64,000 nucleotides of DNA from Psychrobacter sp. ANT_WB68 (GCF_008369115.1 NZ_VOAZ01000001.1:62001-126000); one strand, 5' to 3'; numbered from the stretch's first letter, positions 29,579-39,179 are shown. Notes: a model not told the origin generated them from the letters alone. Translations and numbers: made by a program.

Positions 29579-30499
29579 TCAATCAACTGATTCAGCAAAA
29601 AATAGCTGTTGCGCCAAGCGAAATGTATTGCAGTGCGCTTCAACCACCTCTTCGATATCTTCTGAATAGCCGCCACCCATGACGATAGCGACGGGAATAT
29701 TGCCCGCTTTAGCTTGTTGCAAGACATACTCATCACGCGCCTTACAACCCTCTATCGTTAGACTAAGTTTGCCTAATTTATCGGTCGCTAGCACATCGAC
29801 AGCGGATTGATAAAATATCATATCTGGCCCGAATTCATGGATTAAGCGCGGCAGCGTATCCTCTAATATCTGTAAATATTCCACATCACCTGTATCATTA
29901 TCTAGCTCGATGTCTAAGTCTGATACTTGTTTGCGAAATGGATAATTTTTCGCGCCATGCATACTAAAGACAAAAACGCGTGGCTCATTTGCCATGATAC
30001 TGGCATTGCCATTGCCTTGATGAACGTCTAAATCCACTATTAATATTCTTTGCGCTTGTCCGCGATTTAATAATAAATTGCTGGCGATACAAACATCATT
30101 AAAAACACAAAATCCCTCGCCATGATCGGCAAAAGCATGATGAGTGCCACCCGCGACATTCATTGCCACACCATATTGCTGCGCGTATAACGCACATTCA
30201 TAAGTGGCATGGGCAATATAACGACCACGCTCTACCAGCTCTGGCGTCATCTCAAAGCCAATGGCTCGCGCTTCTTTACGTGGTAAGGTCTGGGTTTTGA
30301 GCTGATACCAGTATTCGGGTGTATGGGTGGTTAAAATTTCATCTTCGCTTAAGCGCGCAGGGGCAAAAAAATTACCGCTATTGATGGTACCTTCCGCTAG
30401 TAAGCGCTCAGGAATCATGGTGTATTTTTGCATGGGAAAGCGGTGTTTTTCAGGTACGGAATAACGAAAAATGTCAGAGTAAGCAATTTTTAGCATCAT
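29579..30499 (-). CDS. Histone deacetylase-superfamily hydrolase
   Basis: 306 residues with the arginase/deacetylase fold. Catalytic-site segments are GGTHHAFADHGEGFCVFND (His pair) and VDLDVHQGNGNASI (zinc ligands Asp, His), plus a C-terminal GGGYSED. Bacterial members deacetylate small molecules such as acetylpolyamines or acetoin-related compounds, or protein lysines. The compact size resembles class IV-like proteins. Two tandem ATGs (30499, 30496) are possible starts. Confidence 0.92.
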   Translation of the reverse strand: MMLKIAYSDIFRYSVPEKHRFPMQKYTMIPERLLAEGTINSGNFFAPARLSEDEILTTHTPEYWYQLKTQTLPRKEARAIGFEMTPELVERGRYIAHATYECALYAQQYGVAMNVAGGTHHAFADHGEGFCVFNDVCIASNLLLNRGQAQRILIVDLDVHQGNGNASIMANEPRVFVFSMHGAKNYPFRKQVSDLDIELDNDTGDVEYLQILEDTLPRLIHEFGPDMIFYQSAVDVLATDKLGKLSLTIEGCKARDEYVLQQAKAGNIPVAIVMGGGYSEDIEEVVEAHCNTFRLAQQLFFAESVD

Positions 30500-30618
30500 T
30501 TTAAGTGGTTTCTATTTTAGAGAGTTTTTTAAGACTAGATAGTTTGCGGGGCTTCGAAATTAAGGTATTAGTGAGGAATTGTAAAACCTGCCGTACCGAT
30601 GTCTATTTTCTCAGTTAA

Positions 30619-31545
30619 TTACTGAACGAATTGAGTTGGTAAGAAAAAGGTTCGAGAATCCTCTTGTTGATGTAGCGCCATCAGTAAATCTGGCAATTCT
30701 TCAGTAGGATTTTGATTGTTGACCAAGTCACTAAATATCTCGTAAGCGACCGTGGTCATCGCGATGACGCTTTGTAATAAATGCTCAATGGTATTTTCAT
30801 CAATACCGACTGCTTCGATATCGATGGCGTTTTTGTAGCGTATCTCACCATCATTGATGTCCATCTCAAGATTACCAATCAGCATGTCGTAATTGATTTG
30901 GGTAATCAGTAGCATGGCGGCGCTTTGATGGCTTTCGGGTATCAAAAACGGTAAAATACCATAGACCGCCAGCAAGTTATTTTTTTCTTGCACGCGAAAT
31001 AGATAGCCACAATCAAGCTTTTTATTGCGCATTCTCAGAGATAAGTGGTGTGACTGCTGGCTATCATGGCTTTTATTGCCACTGCTTTTGGGTCGATAAT
31101 GGTTATAGTGCCATTGTTGCTCGTCAAAATACTGCTTAAGGTAATTGACGATGGGCGTGTCATTAGCACTGTCTTGCTTTGTCATACCTTCGATATCATT
31201 ATCAAAATAAGCGTCAGTATCAACGTCATTATCTAGCGTGCTATCAAGATTGCTATTCAGGCTGTTATAAAGGTTATTATCAAAGCTATGATTTAAGTCA
31301 AGGTTAGAGCCACTAATATCTATATCATCATCGTCATGATAACCATCATTGTCTTGAGGATAAGTTTCGGTAATATCTGTCTCATCCTGTGAGCGGTTAA
31401 GATTGTTTTTATCTTGTGCTGTTAAGTCTAACTCTGAATCCAAATCTTTAGCCATCTTAATATCATCAATAACAGTCTGCACAGCTGATATGTTGAGCAG
31501 CTGTTTTATTCTTTGCCATAAGCTGAGTTTATAAGATTGGCTCAT
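30619..31545 (-). CDS. YbjN-domain protein with acidic linker
   Basis: 308 residues. The C-terminal half (about 130-300) looks like a YbjN sensory-transduction-type domain: a strand-rich core with INYDMLIGNLEMDINDGEIRY and a following VAYEIFSDLVNN helix. Residues about 35-125 form an Asp/Asn/Ser-rich disordered linker with repeated N-L-D-type units. YbjN proteins resemble type III secretion chaperones and act in regulation or assembly, but the role is unclear. It may be cotranscribed with the upstream 372-residue gene. Confidence 0.7.
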   Translation of the reverse strand: MSQSYKLSLWQRIKQLLNISAVQTVIDDIKMAKDLDSELDLTAQDKNNLNRSQDETDITETYPQDNDGYHDDDDIDISGSNLDLNHSFDNNLYNSLNSNLDSTLDNDVDTDAYFDNDIEGMTKQDSANDTPIVNYLKQYFDEQQWHYNHYRPKSSGNKSHDSQQSHHLSLRMRNKKLDCGYLFRVQEKNNLLAVYGILPFLIPESHQSAAMLLITQINYDMLIGNLEMDINDGEIRYKNAIDIEAVGIDENTIEHLLQSVIAMTTVAYEIFSDLVNNQNPTEELPDLLMALHQQEDSRTFFLPTQFVQ

Positions 31546-31612
31546 AGATAGTAGGCTAGCTAATAAAGGGTGGAAGTTTAAAAACTAAATTATAAACCGT
31601 ACGCTAAAAAAA

Positions 31613-32731
31613 TTAGTCTGTGCTAAATACCAATCCTGCTTTGATACTCGGCTGGGCATAAAACGTTTGCAGCATTTCTGTTATATGCGCCGTAACCCAT
31701 GAGCTTTCAAGGGCGTCAGTGACGACAGGTAGCAGGGCAGTACTCAATTGCGTCATTGCCTGCTCATCGATATTTAAACTTGCCGCGATATTGGCAATGC
31801 TATCGTCTTGATGGTTTGTATACCACGTATCGACACCCGCTGCTACAAGGCTATGCAAATAAGGTGATAGACGCAGGCGGTTATAGCTCTGCTGAATGCT
31901 GTTTTCAATATGCTCAATACTGCTATCGTTAGGCTCATCACGTAAATAGGTTTGGATTTCGCTAATCGGCTTTTCTTTGATACGGCCCCAACCCGTTACC
32001 AATAAACGCGCCACTTCTTCATTGGATAAATGCGCTTGGGCATTGGCTTCTGCTTTATGCGCTAAATCTTTAATATTACGATGCAGGTAGGTCTGCAATT
32101 TTTCATCAAGATTGCGATTGGTTGCTTTTTCAAACGAGCTACGTCCAAACTTCATCAGTTTACCGGCTGCCCCTGCTTTATCTAGCGTGGTTTCCATAAA
32201 ATCATTGATAGCGTGATACAGCGTTTGCGTTAATAAATCAGCAAAGGTTTCATTGCCGACCAGCGTATGTACCAAGATATGACGCTGCTCTTCATGACTG
32301 CCGACATAACTGGCTAGAATCTCAACTTGGGTATCATCAACCAACTCTGATAAAGGCACATTATCATTAACGGGATGATAGATAATAGTATGCAAAATAT
32401 CACGAATATCGCGACGTATCACCTCGCTTAGCGGCTGTTTAAGAAACCAGTCATTAATAAGATGCTGCAAATCATCACTACTAATATATTTACTCAGTGG
32501 CTGCTCGCTAAACCACTGCCAAGCCTGCATTGATAGCGGCCCTGCTTGTGAGCGCAGCCATTGCTGCATAAAGGCAACTTGCGCCTCGATTAAGCTGTTT
32601 AGAGTTAGCATGGGCGTGTCTGATTTTTGAGCCAAGTTTTGATTCGGGTTTTGAATATCTTTTGAAGTCTGCATAGGTTTTGAGGTCATAATAATCGACA
32701 ATTTGTTATACTGTGTGGTTGTGGTAGGCAT
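31613..32731 (-). CDS. Hypothetical helical protein, 372 residues
   Basis: Not recognised. Predicted to be almost entirely helical and soluble, with Trp/Gln-rich segments (AFMQQWLRSQAG, QAWQWFSEQPL) and no signal peptide. Two related-looking units, QPLSKYISSDDLQHLI and QPLSEVIRRDIRDIL, suggest an internal repeat. Starts at Met15 or Met20 are possible because no good ribosome-binding site precedes 32731. It lies divergent from ccmA and 67 bases upstream of the YbjN-domain gene. Confidence 0.7.
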   Translation of the reverse strand: MPTTTTQYNKLSIIMTSKPMQTSKDIQNPNQNLAQKSDTPMLTLNSLIEAQVAFMQQWLRSQAGPLSMQAWQWFSEQPLSKYISSDDLQHLINDWFLKQPLSEVIRRDIRDILHTIIYHPVNDNVPLSELVDDTQVEILASYVGSHEEQRHILVHTLVGNETFADLLTQTLYHAINDFMETTLDKAGAAGKLMKFGRSSFEKATNRNLDEKLQTYLHRNIKDLAHKAEANAQAHLSNEEVARLLVTGWGRIKEKPISEIQTYLRDEPNDSSIEHIENSIQQSYNRLRLSPYLHSLVAAGVDTWYTNHQDDSIANIAASLNIDEQAMTQLSTALLPVVTDALESSWVTAHITEMLQTFYAQPSIKAGLVFSTD

Positions 32732-32807
32732 AAAGTATTATGCCATGAACTTCCTCTGTGTTTGTGATGAATATTGCCTGCTGCTTAATAAATAATGAGA
32801 GGTTTGG

Positions 32808-33437
32808 ATGACGGCTCTGAATACAGCTTTACTTGTGCTTGATGAGCTGACGGTTCAGCGCGGTGAAATCCCTTTATGTGAAGGCGTGACGCTCAATCTG
32901 GCTGCTGGTAGCATTTGTCACTTAATCGGCGCCAATGGTACGGGTAAGACGACGCTACTGATGCAATTAGCTGGGTTATTGCCAGTGCTGAGCGGTGAGG
33001 TTATTTATCAAGGAATAGCAAGCTTACCTGTGCAGCCTTTATACGTGTCGCACCAGTTAGGTATTCATCCAAACTTGACCGTCGCCCAAAATCTCACCTT
33101 TTTGCTCAATTTATATGGCATTAGCCCTAGTAGCGCCGATATTGATGACGCTCTCACGTGGGTAGGATTGCAGGGTTTTGAGACCATTAGCTCAAGCCAT
33201 TTGTCTGCAGGGCAAACGCGCCGTATTACCCTTGCGCGCTTGTATTTATTAACGCCTGAAGTTACCCCTTTATGGTTGCTTGACGAGCCATTTACCGCGC
33301 TTGATGTCGATATGGTCGCGCGCATGGAAGACAGATTGCGAGAATTTACTATGGCTGGCGGTGCGATATTAATGACCAGTCATCAGGCCGTCGGCGTTGC
33401 CAATCAAGTGCTCGATTTGTCCGATTATATGGTGTAA
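32808..33437 (+). CDS. ccmA: Haem exporter ATP-binding protein CcmA
   Basis: 209 residues, a compact ABC ATPase. The Walker A is GANGTGKTT (41-49), the signature is LSAGQTRR and the Walker B is LWLLDEP. With CcmB and CcmC it forms the ABC-type complex of cytochrome c maturation system I, which releases haem-loaded CcmE. GAGAGG lies a few bases before the ATG. It is the first gene of ccmABCDE. Confidence 0.96.
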   Translation: MTALNTALLVLDELTVQRGEIPLCEGVTLNLAAGSICHLIGANGTGKTTLLMQLAGLLPVLSGEVIYQGIASLPVQPLYVSHQLGIHPNLTVAQNLTFLLNLYGISPSSADIDDALTWVGLQGFETISSSHLSAGQTRRITLARLYLLTPEVTPLWLLDEPFTALDVDMVARMEDRLREFTMAGGAILMTSHQAVGVANQVLDLSDYMV

Positions 33438-33525
33438 ATACTATCAATATAAGTGCCATAAGAATCAATCTAACTGCAACAAGCGTCAATATAAGTGCGA
33501 CAAGCATTAGTGGAAGAGCGAATAG

Positions 33526-34278
33526 ATGATAGACATAGATACTCCAGTACAAATAGAGAATACAAGCTCAAATGCTAACACTTCAAGTGCTAGTGCAGCT
33601 GCTGTGCGCGGTATCAGCTTTATGCAGCTATGGCGGCGCGAATGGCAGGTCAAGCAGCAAGGGGCAGTACAGTGGTTATATCCTTTGGTACTGTTTTTAG
33701 TGATTATTACCTTATTTCCGCTCGCGGTTGGTAGCGAGCCTGCATTACTGCAGCGCCTTGGGGTGTCCGCAGTTTGGATTGCAGCTCTGTTGTCACTGGT
33801 AATGGGCGTTGATGGTTTGTTTAAGCCTGCCCTTGATAATGGTACGCTGGCGCAATTGGTCGTCGCCAATGCGTCGCTGCCATTATGGGTGCTGATTCGT
33901 TTGGTTATTCACTGGATTTTTAGTAGTGGTATCGTGGCGGGATTAAGTTTGCTCGCTGTGCCATTGTTTCAGCTTAGCTGGTTTGAGGCATGGATATTGA
34001 TGGCATCTATTATCACTGGCAGTCCGATGCTACTTATGCTGTCAGCGGTTGCCAGTAGTCTGACGCTGTCGTTAAAAAATGGCGCAGTGTTGGTACCTTT
34101 GATTGCTTTACCGATGCAGCTGCCCGTATTGATCTTTGCCACTGGAGCAGTTGATTTATTTGCCACTGGTCTTAACGGCTTGCCGATTTTAGCTTTATTA
34201 TTGGCAGGTAGTATTATTTCAGTGTTGGTGATGCCATGGGTGATTGCCCTGACCTTAAAAATGGCATGGCTTAATTAA
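33526..34278 (+). CDS. ccmB: Haem exporter permease CcmB
   Basis: 250 residues with six helices. The CcmB core starts near residue 35 (LWRREWQVKQQ) and shows FPLAVGSEPALLQRL and the conserved LVPLIALPMQLPVLIFATGA. The N-terminal 33 residues are low-complexity Ser/Asn/Ala, longer than in E. coli CcmB (220 residues), so Met33 could be the true start. It is part of the CcmABCD complex in the inner membrane. Confidence 0.95.
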   Translation: MIDIDTPVQIENTSSNANTSSASAAAVRGISFMQLWRREWQVKQQGAVQWLYPLVLFLVIITLFPLAVGSEPALLQRLGVSAVWIAALLSLVMGVDGLFKPALDNGTLAQLVVANASLPLWVLIRLVIHWIFSSGIVAGLSLLAVPLFQLSWFEAWILMASIITGSPMLLMLSAVASSLTLSLKNGAVLVPLIALPMQLPVLIFATGAVDLFATGLNGLPILALLLAGSIISVLVMPWVIALTLKMAWLN

Positions 34279-34331
34279 CAATTAATGCTGGCATGTTATA
34301 TTCAGGTCAATATCAAAGAGAGGCAGCGGGG

Positions 34332-34395
34332 CTGGGATAAATTTTTCGTCGCCTCTGTCGGCGTAAGCACAGCAAGCAAGAAAAATTTGCACCAG
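34332..34395. repeat. Imperfect inverted-repeat element within the ccm operon
   Basis: A 64-base unit with 16-base arms: CTGG-GATA-AATTTTTC at the left and GAAAAATT-TGCA-CCAG at the right (13 of 16 positions pair). It lies in the unusually long 352-base gap between ccmB and ccmC. It resembles a miniature transposable or REP-like dispersed repeat. No second copy was seen in this window. Confidence 0.45.
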
Positions 34396-34630
34396 TCACG
34401 CGGCATAGCATTGTCTATCCATTTTATTTAGTATCAACTATATACCTTCTCTCATGAAAACCCTTTATATTAACAGCATGTTGAAAACTGGCAACTTTGC
34501 TATAATAGGCTATTAAACAAACAGTCACGTGTAGATTCTATCCAGCGTTTAACGCCAGCAAGTTAGCGGGTAGTCGTATGAATCATGCGTTTTACTCGAT
34601 AACCACCAGCTGCGCAATAGGTTTATTCCC

Positions 34631-35419
34631 ATGCCCAACCTGAATAATGTCTCATCTCCTAGCCTGTGGCAACGTATCTGGCAGGTCTTTTTGACCACAG
34701 TGGGTACTAAGGAGTTCTTTCGTATCTTTTCGCCTTGGGTCAAGTGGTTAGCGATATTAGCCAGTCTCTGTCTGATCGTAGGTAGCGTTTGGGGCTTAGC
34801 ATTTGCGCCACCTGATTATCTGCAAGGTAACAGCTATCGCATCATCTTTATCCATGTACCGGCAGCCAGTCTGGCTATCTCCATTTATTTTGCTTTAGCC
34901 GTGCTGGGCGTAATTTATCTGGTATGGAAAATTAAGACAGCGAGCCTTGTAGCACAAGCGCTTGCTCCGATAGGGTTTTTGCTCTGTGTTATTAGCCTGC
35001 TGACGGGTTCTATTTGGGCAAAGCCTACGTGGGGCACTTATTGGGTTTGGGATGCGCGGCTGACTTCGATGCTGATTTTGGCGTTTTTATATGCCGGTGT
35101 GATGGCCTTGTTTGCTGCCTTTGAACATACAGCGAATCGTGGCAAGGCGGCGGCTATTTTGTCCATCGTTGGTGCAGTCAACTTGCCCATTATCAAGTAC
35201 TCAGTACAGTGGTGGAATACTTTGCACCAAGGCTCAACCTTTACGCTGACTGCGGCACCAAAAATGTCGGCGGATATGTGGATGCCACTACTACTGATGA
35301 TTATTGGCAGCTATTTATTGGTGGCGACGTTGGCCATTTATCGTACCAATACCCTGATTTTATATCGCGACCAAGGTAAAGCGTGGGTAAAAGAATACGT
35401 TCGTGCACAAAACAAATAA
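34631..35419 (+). CDS. ccmC: Haem transporter CcmC
   Basis: 262 residues with six helices. The Trp-rich haem-handling motif is WGTYWVWDARLTSML, and conserved His residues occur in FIHVPAASLA and in the loop before helix 6 (WWNTLHQGSTF). CcmC presents haem to CcmE on the periplasmic side. It follows ccmB after 352 bases and precedes ccmD. Confidence 0.97.
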   Translation: MPNLNNVSSPSLWQRIWQVFLTTVGTKEFFRIFSPWVKWLAILASLCLIVGSVWGLAFAPPDYLQGNSYRIIFIHVPAASLAISIYFALAVLGVIYLVWKIKTASLVAQALAPIGFLLCVISLLTGSIWAKPTWGTYWVWDARLTSMLILAFLYAGVMALFAAFEHTANRGKAAAILSIVGAVNLPIIKYSVQWWNTLHQGSTFTLTAAPKMSADMWMPLLLMIIGSYLLVATLAIYRTNTLILYRDQGKAWVKEYVRAQNK

Positions 35420-35470
35420 TCTCATAACCATACAGCCATGAGCAAAGCAAATAACGGCTAGGAAAATATA

Positions 35471-35692
35471 ATGCAGCCTTACTTTTATAGCGTCTCTGAG
35501 TTTATCGCCATGGGTGAGCATGGTGTGTTTGTCTGGTCATGCTGGGCAATTACGGTCGGTATGATGCTGGTTTTTATTATCTATAGTCGTCGTCAAAGAC
35601 AAGCGCTTATTAAGCAGCTAACGATTCAGCAAGCGCGTCAGGCGCAGCGCGCTGCTAAAGTACCTAACCCTGCGACCAAACAATCTTCTTAA
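35471..35692 (+). CDS. ccmD: Haem exporter protein CcmD
   Basis: 73 residues with a single transmembrane helix and a basic Gln/Arg-rich cytoplasmic tail. The N-terminal MGEHGVFVWSCWAIT is typical of CcmD, the small protein needed to release holo-CcmE from CcmABC. It is positioned between ccmC and ccmE. Confidence 0.92.
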   Translation: MQPYFYSVSEFIAMGEHGVFVWSCWAITVGMMLVFIIYSRRQRQALIKQLTIQQARQAQRAAKVPNPATKQSS

Positions 35693-35933
35693 AAGATTAT
35701 TGTTAGTATTGGCTTCTGAGCTTATAAAATGATAATGACTCGCGGGCAAATATATGACCTTATCAGTTGTCAGAGGGCTTATTGATTTGGGTAAAAAATG
35801 CTACCATATAGGTATTAGAAAAGTACGGTTGGACAGGCCTGTTATCCAGTCAGTCTGATATGAATTTCTTTAATATTTTCTGTCTTGCAAACGAAAAATT
35901 TGTAAAACAGCGACTCATCAATGAGGTAGTAGT

Positions 35934-36434
35934 ATGAACGCAGTTCGTCGCAAAAAACTGATGTGGGTTATGTTTACGCTTGCAGGAGCCGCGATCGCCG
36001 TGGTGTTGGTAATTTATGCCATTGGGCAACAGACCGACTACTACTTCGACGCCACCGCCATTGCGCAAGGTGAAGCGCCACAAGACAAGCGTATCCGCGC
36101 GGGTGGTATGGTGGTTGCCGGTAGTGTCCAGCGTGCGCCAAATGACCCATTAAGCGTTGAATTTGCGATCACCGACTTCGAATCGACAGTACCCGTGACT
36201 TATCAAGGTATTTTGCCAGATTTGTTCGCCGAAAACTCAGGGGTGGTTGCAACGGGTAAAATGCAAGGGGACACCTTTGTGGCAGGCGAAGTATTGGCCA
36301 AACATGATGAAAACTATATGCCACCAGAAGTGGCGAAATCGATGAAAGAAAATAATCGTATCGGCGCGGTACCTTCTTCTGAGCAATATAATCCTGCTGA
36401 AAAAATTCATGAAACCAAGACTCTGCAGCAGTAA
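35934..36434 (+). CDS. ccmE: Haem chaperone CcmE
   Basis: 166 residues: an N-terminal anchor helix (about 10-30) and a periplasmic beta-barrel (OB fold). The covalent haem-binding His124 lies in [12 protein letters not shown]. It carries haem to the CcmF/H ligase. The gene is 241 bases downstream of ccmD. No ccmF, ccmG or ccmH follows; a terminator and a convergent reductase gene come next. Confidence 0.97.
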   Translation: MNAVRRKKLMWVMFTLAGAAIAVVLVIYAIGQQTDYYFDATAIAQGEAPQDKRIRAGGMVVAGSVQRAPNDPLSVEFAITDFESTVPVTYQGILPDLFAENSGVVATGKMQGDTFVAGEVLAKHDENYMPPEVAKSMKENNRIGAVPSSEQYNPAEKIHETKTLQQ

Positions 36435-36508
36435 TTAGCATAAAATAGTCGCTATTAAGATTTAAGTTTGATATTAAAATAGCGCTACTCATAAAAAGTG
36501 CTAGACAT

Positions 36509-36543
36509 AAAAAAGCCAGCGATATCTTATCACTGGCTTTTTT
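36509..36543. terminator. Bidirectional terminator between ccmE and the aldo/keto reductase
   Basis: AAAAAAGCCAG (36509-36519) and CTGGCTTTTTT (36533-36543) enclose additional GATA/TATC pairing. T runs occur on both strands. Confidence 0.93.
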
Positions 36544-36581
36544 GTGCTTAATCTAATACTCAAATAGATATGAGTTATCGA

Positions 36582-37430
36582 TTAATCATCCCATTTTGGC
36601 GAATAATCTGGATGCTTGATTTTGCGCCCATCACTACGCGCTAAGCTGCTGATTTTCTCAAGGTCATCCGCACTGAGCTCTACCTTGATAGCATCTAAGT
36701 TGCCTTGTAAGTGCTCAGGGTTAGCTGTTTTTGGAATTGCAATACGATGCTTATCGGATAAAATCCAAGCCAGCGACACTTGCGCTGGAGTGATACCGTA
36801 TTTATCAGCGATGTCTTTGATGATTTTATTATCGAAGACATCTCCACGCGCGAGCGGCGAGTACGCTTCCAATAAAATATGGTGGTTATTTAAAAAGGTC
36901 TGCAACGTTTTTTGCTTAATAAAAGGGTGAAACTCCACTTGATTGACCGCAATAGGTACATCGGCATAGCGCTTGGCTTCAATGATATTGGCGATATTAA
37001 AGTTAGAAACCCCAATATTACGGGTCAGCCCTTGTTTTTGTAGCTCACAAAGCGCTGGCATAGTCTCAGATAACGGCACACGTTCATCAGGCCAGTGCAG
37101 CAGCAGTAAATCAACATAATCGGTATCTAAATTTTCTAACGAGCGCTTAGCAGCCGCTATGAGTTTCTCTGGCTCAAACTTCATGTCATCAGGAAATATT
37201 TTTGTCGTTAAAAAAAACTTATCACGAGCGATGCCTGATTGCTTAATGCCTTTTCCCACCTCTTTTTCATTATCATAAGCTTGGGCAGTATCAATATGCT
37301 CGTAACCCATTTTTAATCCCTGGCTGACGACATCGATACAGTCTTGGCCCGTTGATTGCCAAGTACCCAATCCTAGTACTGGAATGTTGGCTTGTCCAGC
37401 GGTGCGAATATTATAAGTTTTAGCACGCAT
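36582..37430 (-). CDS. Aldo/keto reductase
   Basis: 282 residues, a TIM-barrel NADPH-dependent reductase. The catalytic tetrad is complete: Asp47, Tyr52, Lys77 and His112. GVSNFN and the NADPH-binding IPKTANPEHLQGN region are present. It resembles the 2,5-diketo-gluconate reductase (Dkg) subgroup, which reduces methylglyoxal and other carbonyls; the physiological substrate is not known. AAGGA precedes the ATG at 37430. Confidence 0.95.
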   Translation of the reverse strand: MRAKTYNIRTAGQANIPVLGLGTWQSTGQDCIDVVSQGLKMGYEHIDTAQAYDNEKEVGKGIKQSGIARDKFFLTTKIFPDDMKFEPEKLIAAAKRSLENLDTDYVDLLLLHWPDERVPLSETMPALCELQKQGLTRNIGVSNFNIANIIEAKRYADVPIAVNQVEFHPFIKQKTLQTFLNNHHILLEAYSPLARGDVFDNKIIKDIADKYGITPAQVSLAWILSDKHRIAIPKTANPEHLQGNLDAIKVELSADDLEKISSLARSDGRKIKHPDYSPKWDD

Positions 37431-37456
37431 ATGGTTATCCTTGTTATTCGTGTGTT

Positions 37457-37485
37457 TATTGACAGAAAATTAAATAAGAAATATG
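37457..37485 (+). promoter_or_regulatory. Near-consensus sigma-70 promoter with a long leader before the MFS-deaminase operon
   Basis: TTGACA (37457-37462), a 17-base spacer and TATGAT (37480-37485). A start near 37492 would give a leader of about 365 nucleotides before the GTG at 37859. The leader contains no convincing open frame. No known riboswitch could be recognised by eye. Confidence 0.6.
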
Positions 37486-37858
37486 ATTATCTAAATCCCT
37501 ATTAAGCTTACCCACTATAGAAAAAAGGAGCGGCAAGTGAAAGGGCGAGTGACGCTTTCCTACAAACAACAAACAGGCTGTAACGTCATTTTATAGTTAT
37601 TAAAGCAGCTAATAGGTTATTCGAGGGCGTTGCCAAAAATAGGAATTACTGAAATTACAAAACCTTACTGTTATAGTGGGTATCTATAAAACAGAGGTGA
37701 TGCTACAGTAGACCTAAATAAATGATAAACCTATATATCTGCTCAATATCCGCTCATAGCAAGCTATATTTTTATGAATATATGGTTTTCTATGGATGGG
37801 TCTATCAATAAAGCAAGGTTATGAATCTTCTAGAAACTTCATTGAATGAGGAGGGGGT

Positions 37859-39091
37859 GTGTCTAGTTTTTCAAAGCCAAGTCCTGCAAAAGGCAGCCGT
37901 TCAGAAAACACGGCAAATGGTCAACATCAAAATCCTATTTCGTGGTTTATCTTTGGTTTGATGGCAAGTGTCACCTTTATTGGTATTCTCTCAGAGCTGA
38001 TGCCTTCTGGCATCTTGCCGCAAATGACTGAGGGTTTAGGCATTGAGCAGACTCAAGTAGGATTTTTAGTCGGCATATACGCACTGGCATCGGCGATTTT
38101 TGCTATTCCCCTCATTAGTATGACGTTGTGGGTCAATCGCAAGGTGCTTTTATTGGTGCTATTAACAGGTTTTGCCGTCTCTAATCTGGTTGTCGGTCTT
38201 ACCTCGTCTTATCCGCTCATCGTCACCATGCGTATTATTGGCGGTATATGTGCAGGGATTATGTGGCCGATGATTGCCGCTTATGGCACTGCATTGGTGC
38301 CAGAAAACCTGCATGGCAAGGCGATTACCATCATCATGGCGGGTAATACCTTTGGGGTGAGCCTTGGTCTACCGATTATGACCTATATTGGTACCCAAGT
38401 GGGCTGGCGTACCTCGTTTATGGTGCTTGGTGCATTGGGTGCCGTAATTGCGCTGCTGGCGGCTAAATACTTGCCTTCCGTACAAGGCGAAAAACTTACT
38501 CAAAGTAACTCGCCAATCGCGGTTTTAAAAATCCCTGGGGTCTGGATAGTCTTAGCCCTAACCTTCTTAGCAGTCGTGGCGCATTACAGTACCTATACCT
38601 ATATCACGCTATTGGTCGAAACCATCAAGTTTGTGGGCGGTATCAGTCTAGCGTTGTTTATTTTTGGGATAGGTTCGGTCATTTCAGTCATCTTATCGGC
38701 CAAAATTATCGATACTCATCTGCGTGGTTTAATCGTTGGTATGTTGGCTTGCGGCGTGATTGCTATGCTGTTGTTCGTCTTCTTCAGGGGAACGAATGGT
38801 TTTGCGCATTTGGCCTTTTTACTGTGGGGCTTAGCATTTGGACCTTTGGTAACCATGTTTCAAACGGCTGTTAGCCATCAGGTGACCGAAGCAAAAGCGG
38901 TCGCGACCTCTGTACAATCCAGTGTGTTTAATTTCTCAATTATGATTGCGACATGGCTCGCAGGTTTGATTTTGGTTCATATACCAGAAACAGGCGTCTT
39001 AGGTATTGTGTATCTTTCTATCCTCTGTTTCATTCCTGCCATTATTATTACAGTTATCTCTAAGAAAACGTTGGATGCACCTACTGTCTAA
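37859..39091 (+). CDS. MFS transporter, DHA1-like
   Basis: 410 residues with twelve helices. The N-terminal half carries ELMPSGILPQMTEGL and the loop 2-3 region, and the cytosolic WVNRKVLLL replaces the usual GxLaDrxGrR-type loop. The start is a GTG at 37859 with a strong AGGAGG site 4 bases upstream. It is followed after 88 bases by a CodA-family deaminase, so uptake or efflux of a pyrimidine-like compound is a reasonable inference. The family is often annotated as drug or sugar efflux. Confidence 0.9.
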   Translation: MSSFSKPSPAKGSRSENTANGQHQNPISWFIFGLMASVTFIGILSELMPSGILPQMTEGLGIEQTQVGFLVGIYALASAIFAIPLISMTLWVNRKVLLLVLLTGFAVSNLVVGLTSSYPLIVTMRIIGGICAGIMWPMIAAYGTALVPENLHGKAITIIMAGNTFGVSLGLPIMTYIGTQVGWRTSFMVLGALGAVIALLAAKYLPSVQGEKLTQSNSPIAVLKIPGVWIVLALTFLAVVAHYSTYTYITLLVETIKFVGGISLALFIFGIGSVISVILSAKIIDTHLRGLIVGMLACGVIAMLLFVFFRGTNGFAHLAFLLWGLAFGPLVTMFQTAVSHQVTEAKAVATSVQSSVFNFSIMIATWLAGLILVHIPETGVLGIVYLSILCFIPAIIITVISKKTLDAPTV

Positions 39092-39179
39092 TTGATGTTA
39101 ATAATCTAATAGCACTTAATAACTCAGCTTTAATAAACGATTTTAAATAACTAACTTTTAGCAATAATAGGAGTTTGTA

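Noticed and set aside
33438..33525. Imperfect direct repeat of TCAATATAAGTGC-type units between ccmA and ccmB
   Set aside because: Short and degenerate; it does not form an array or hairpin of note.
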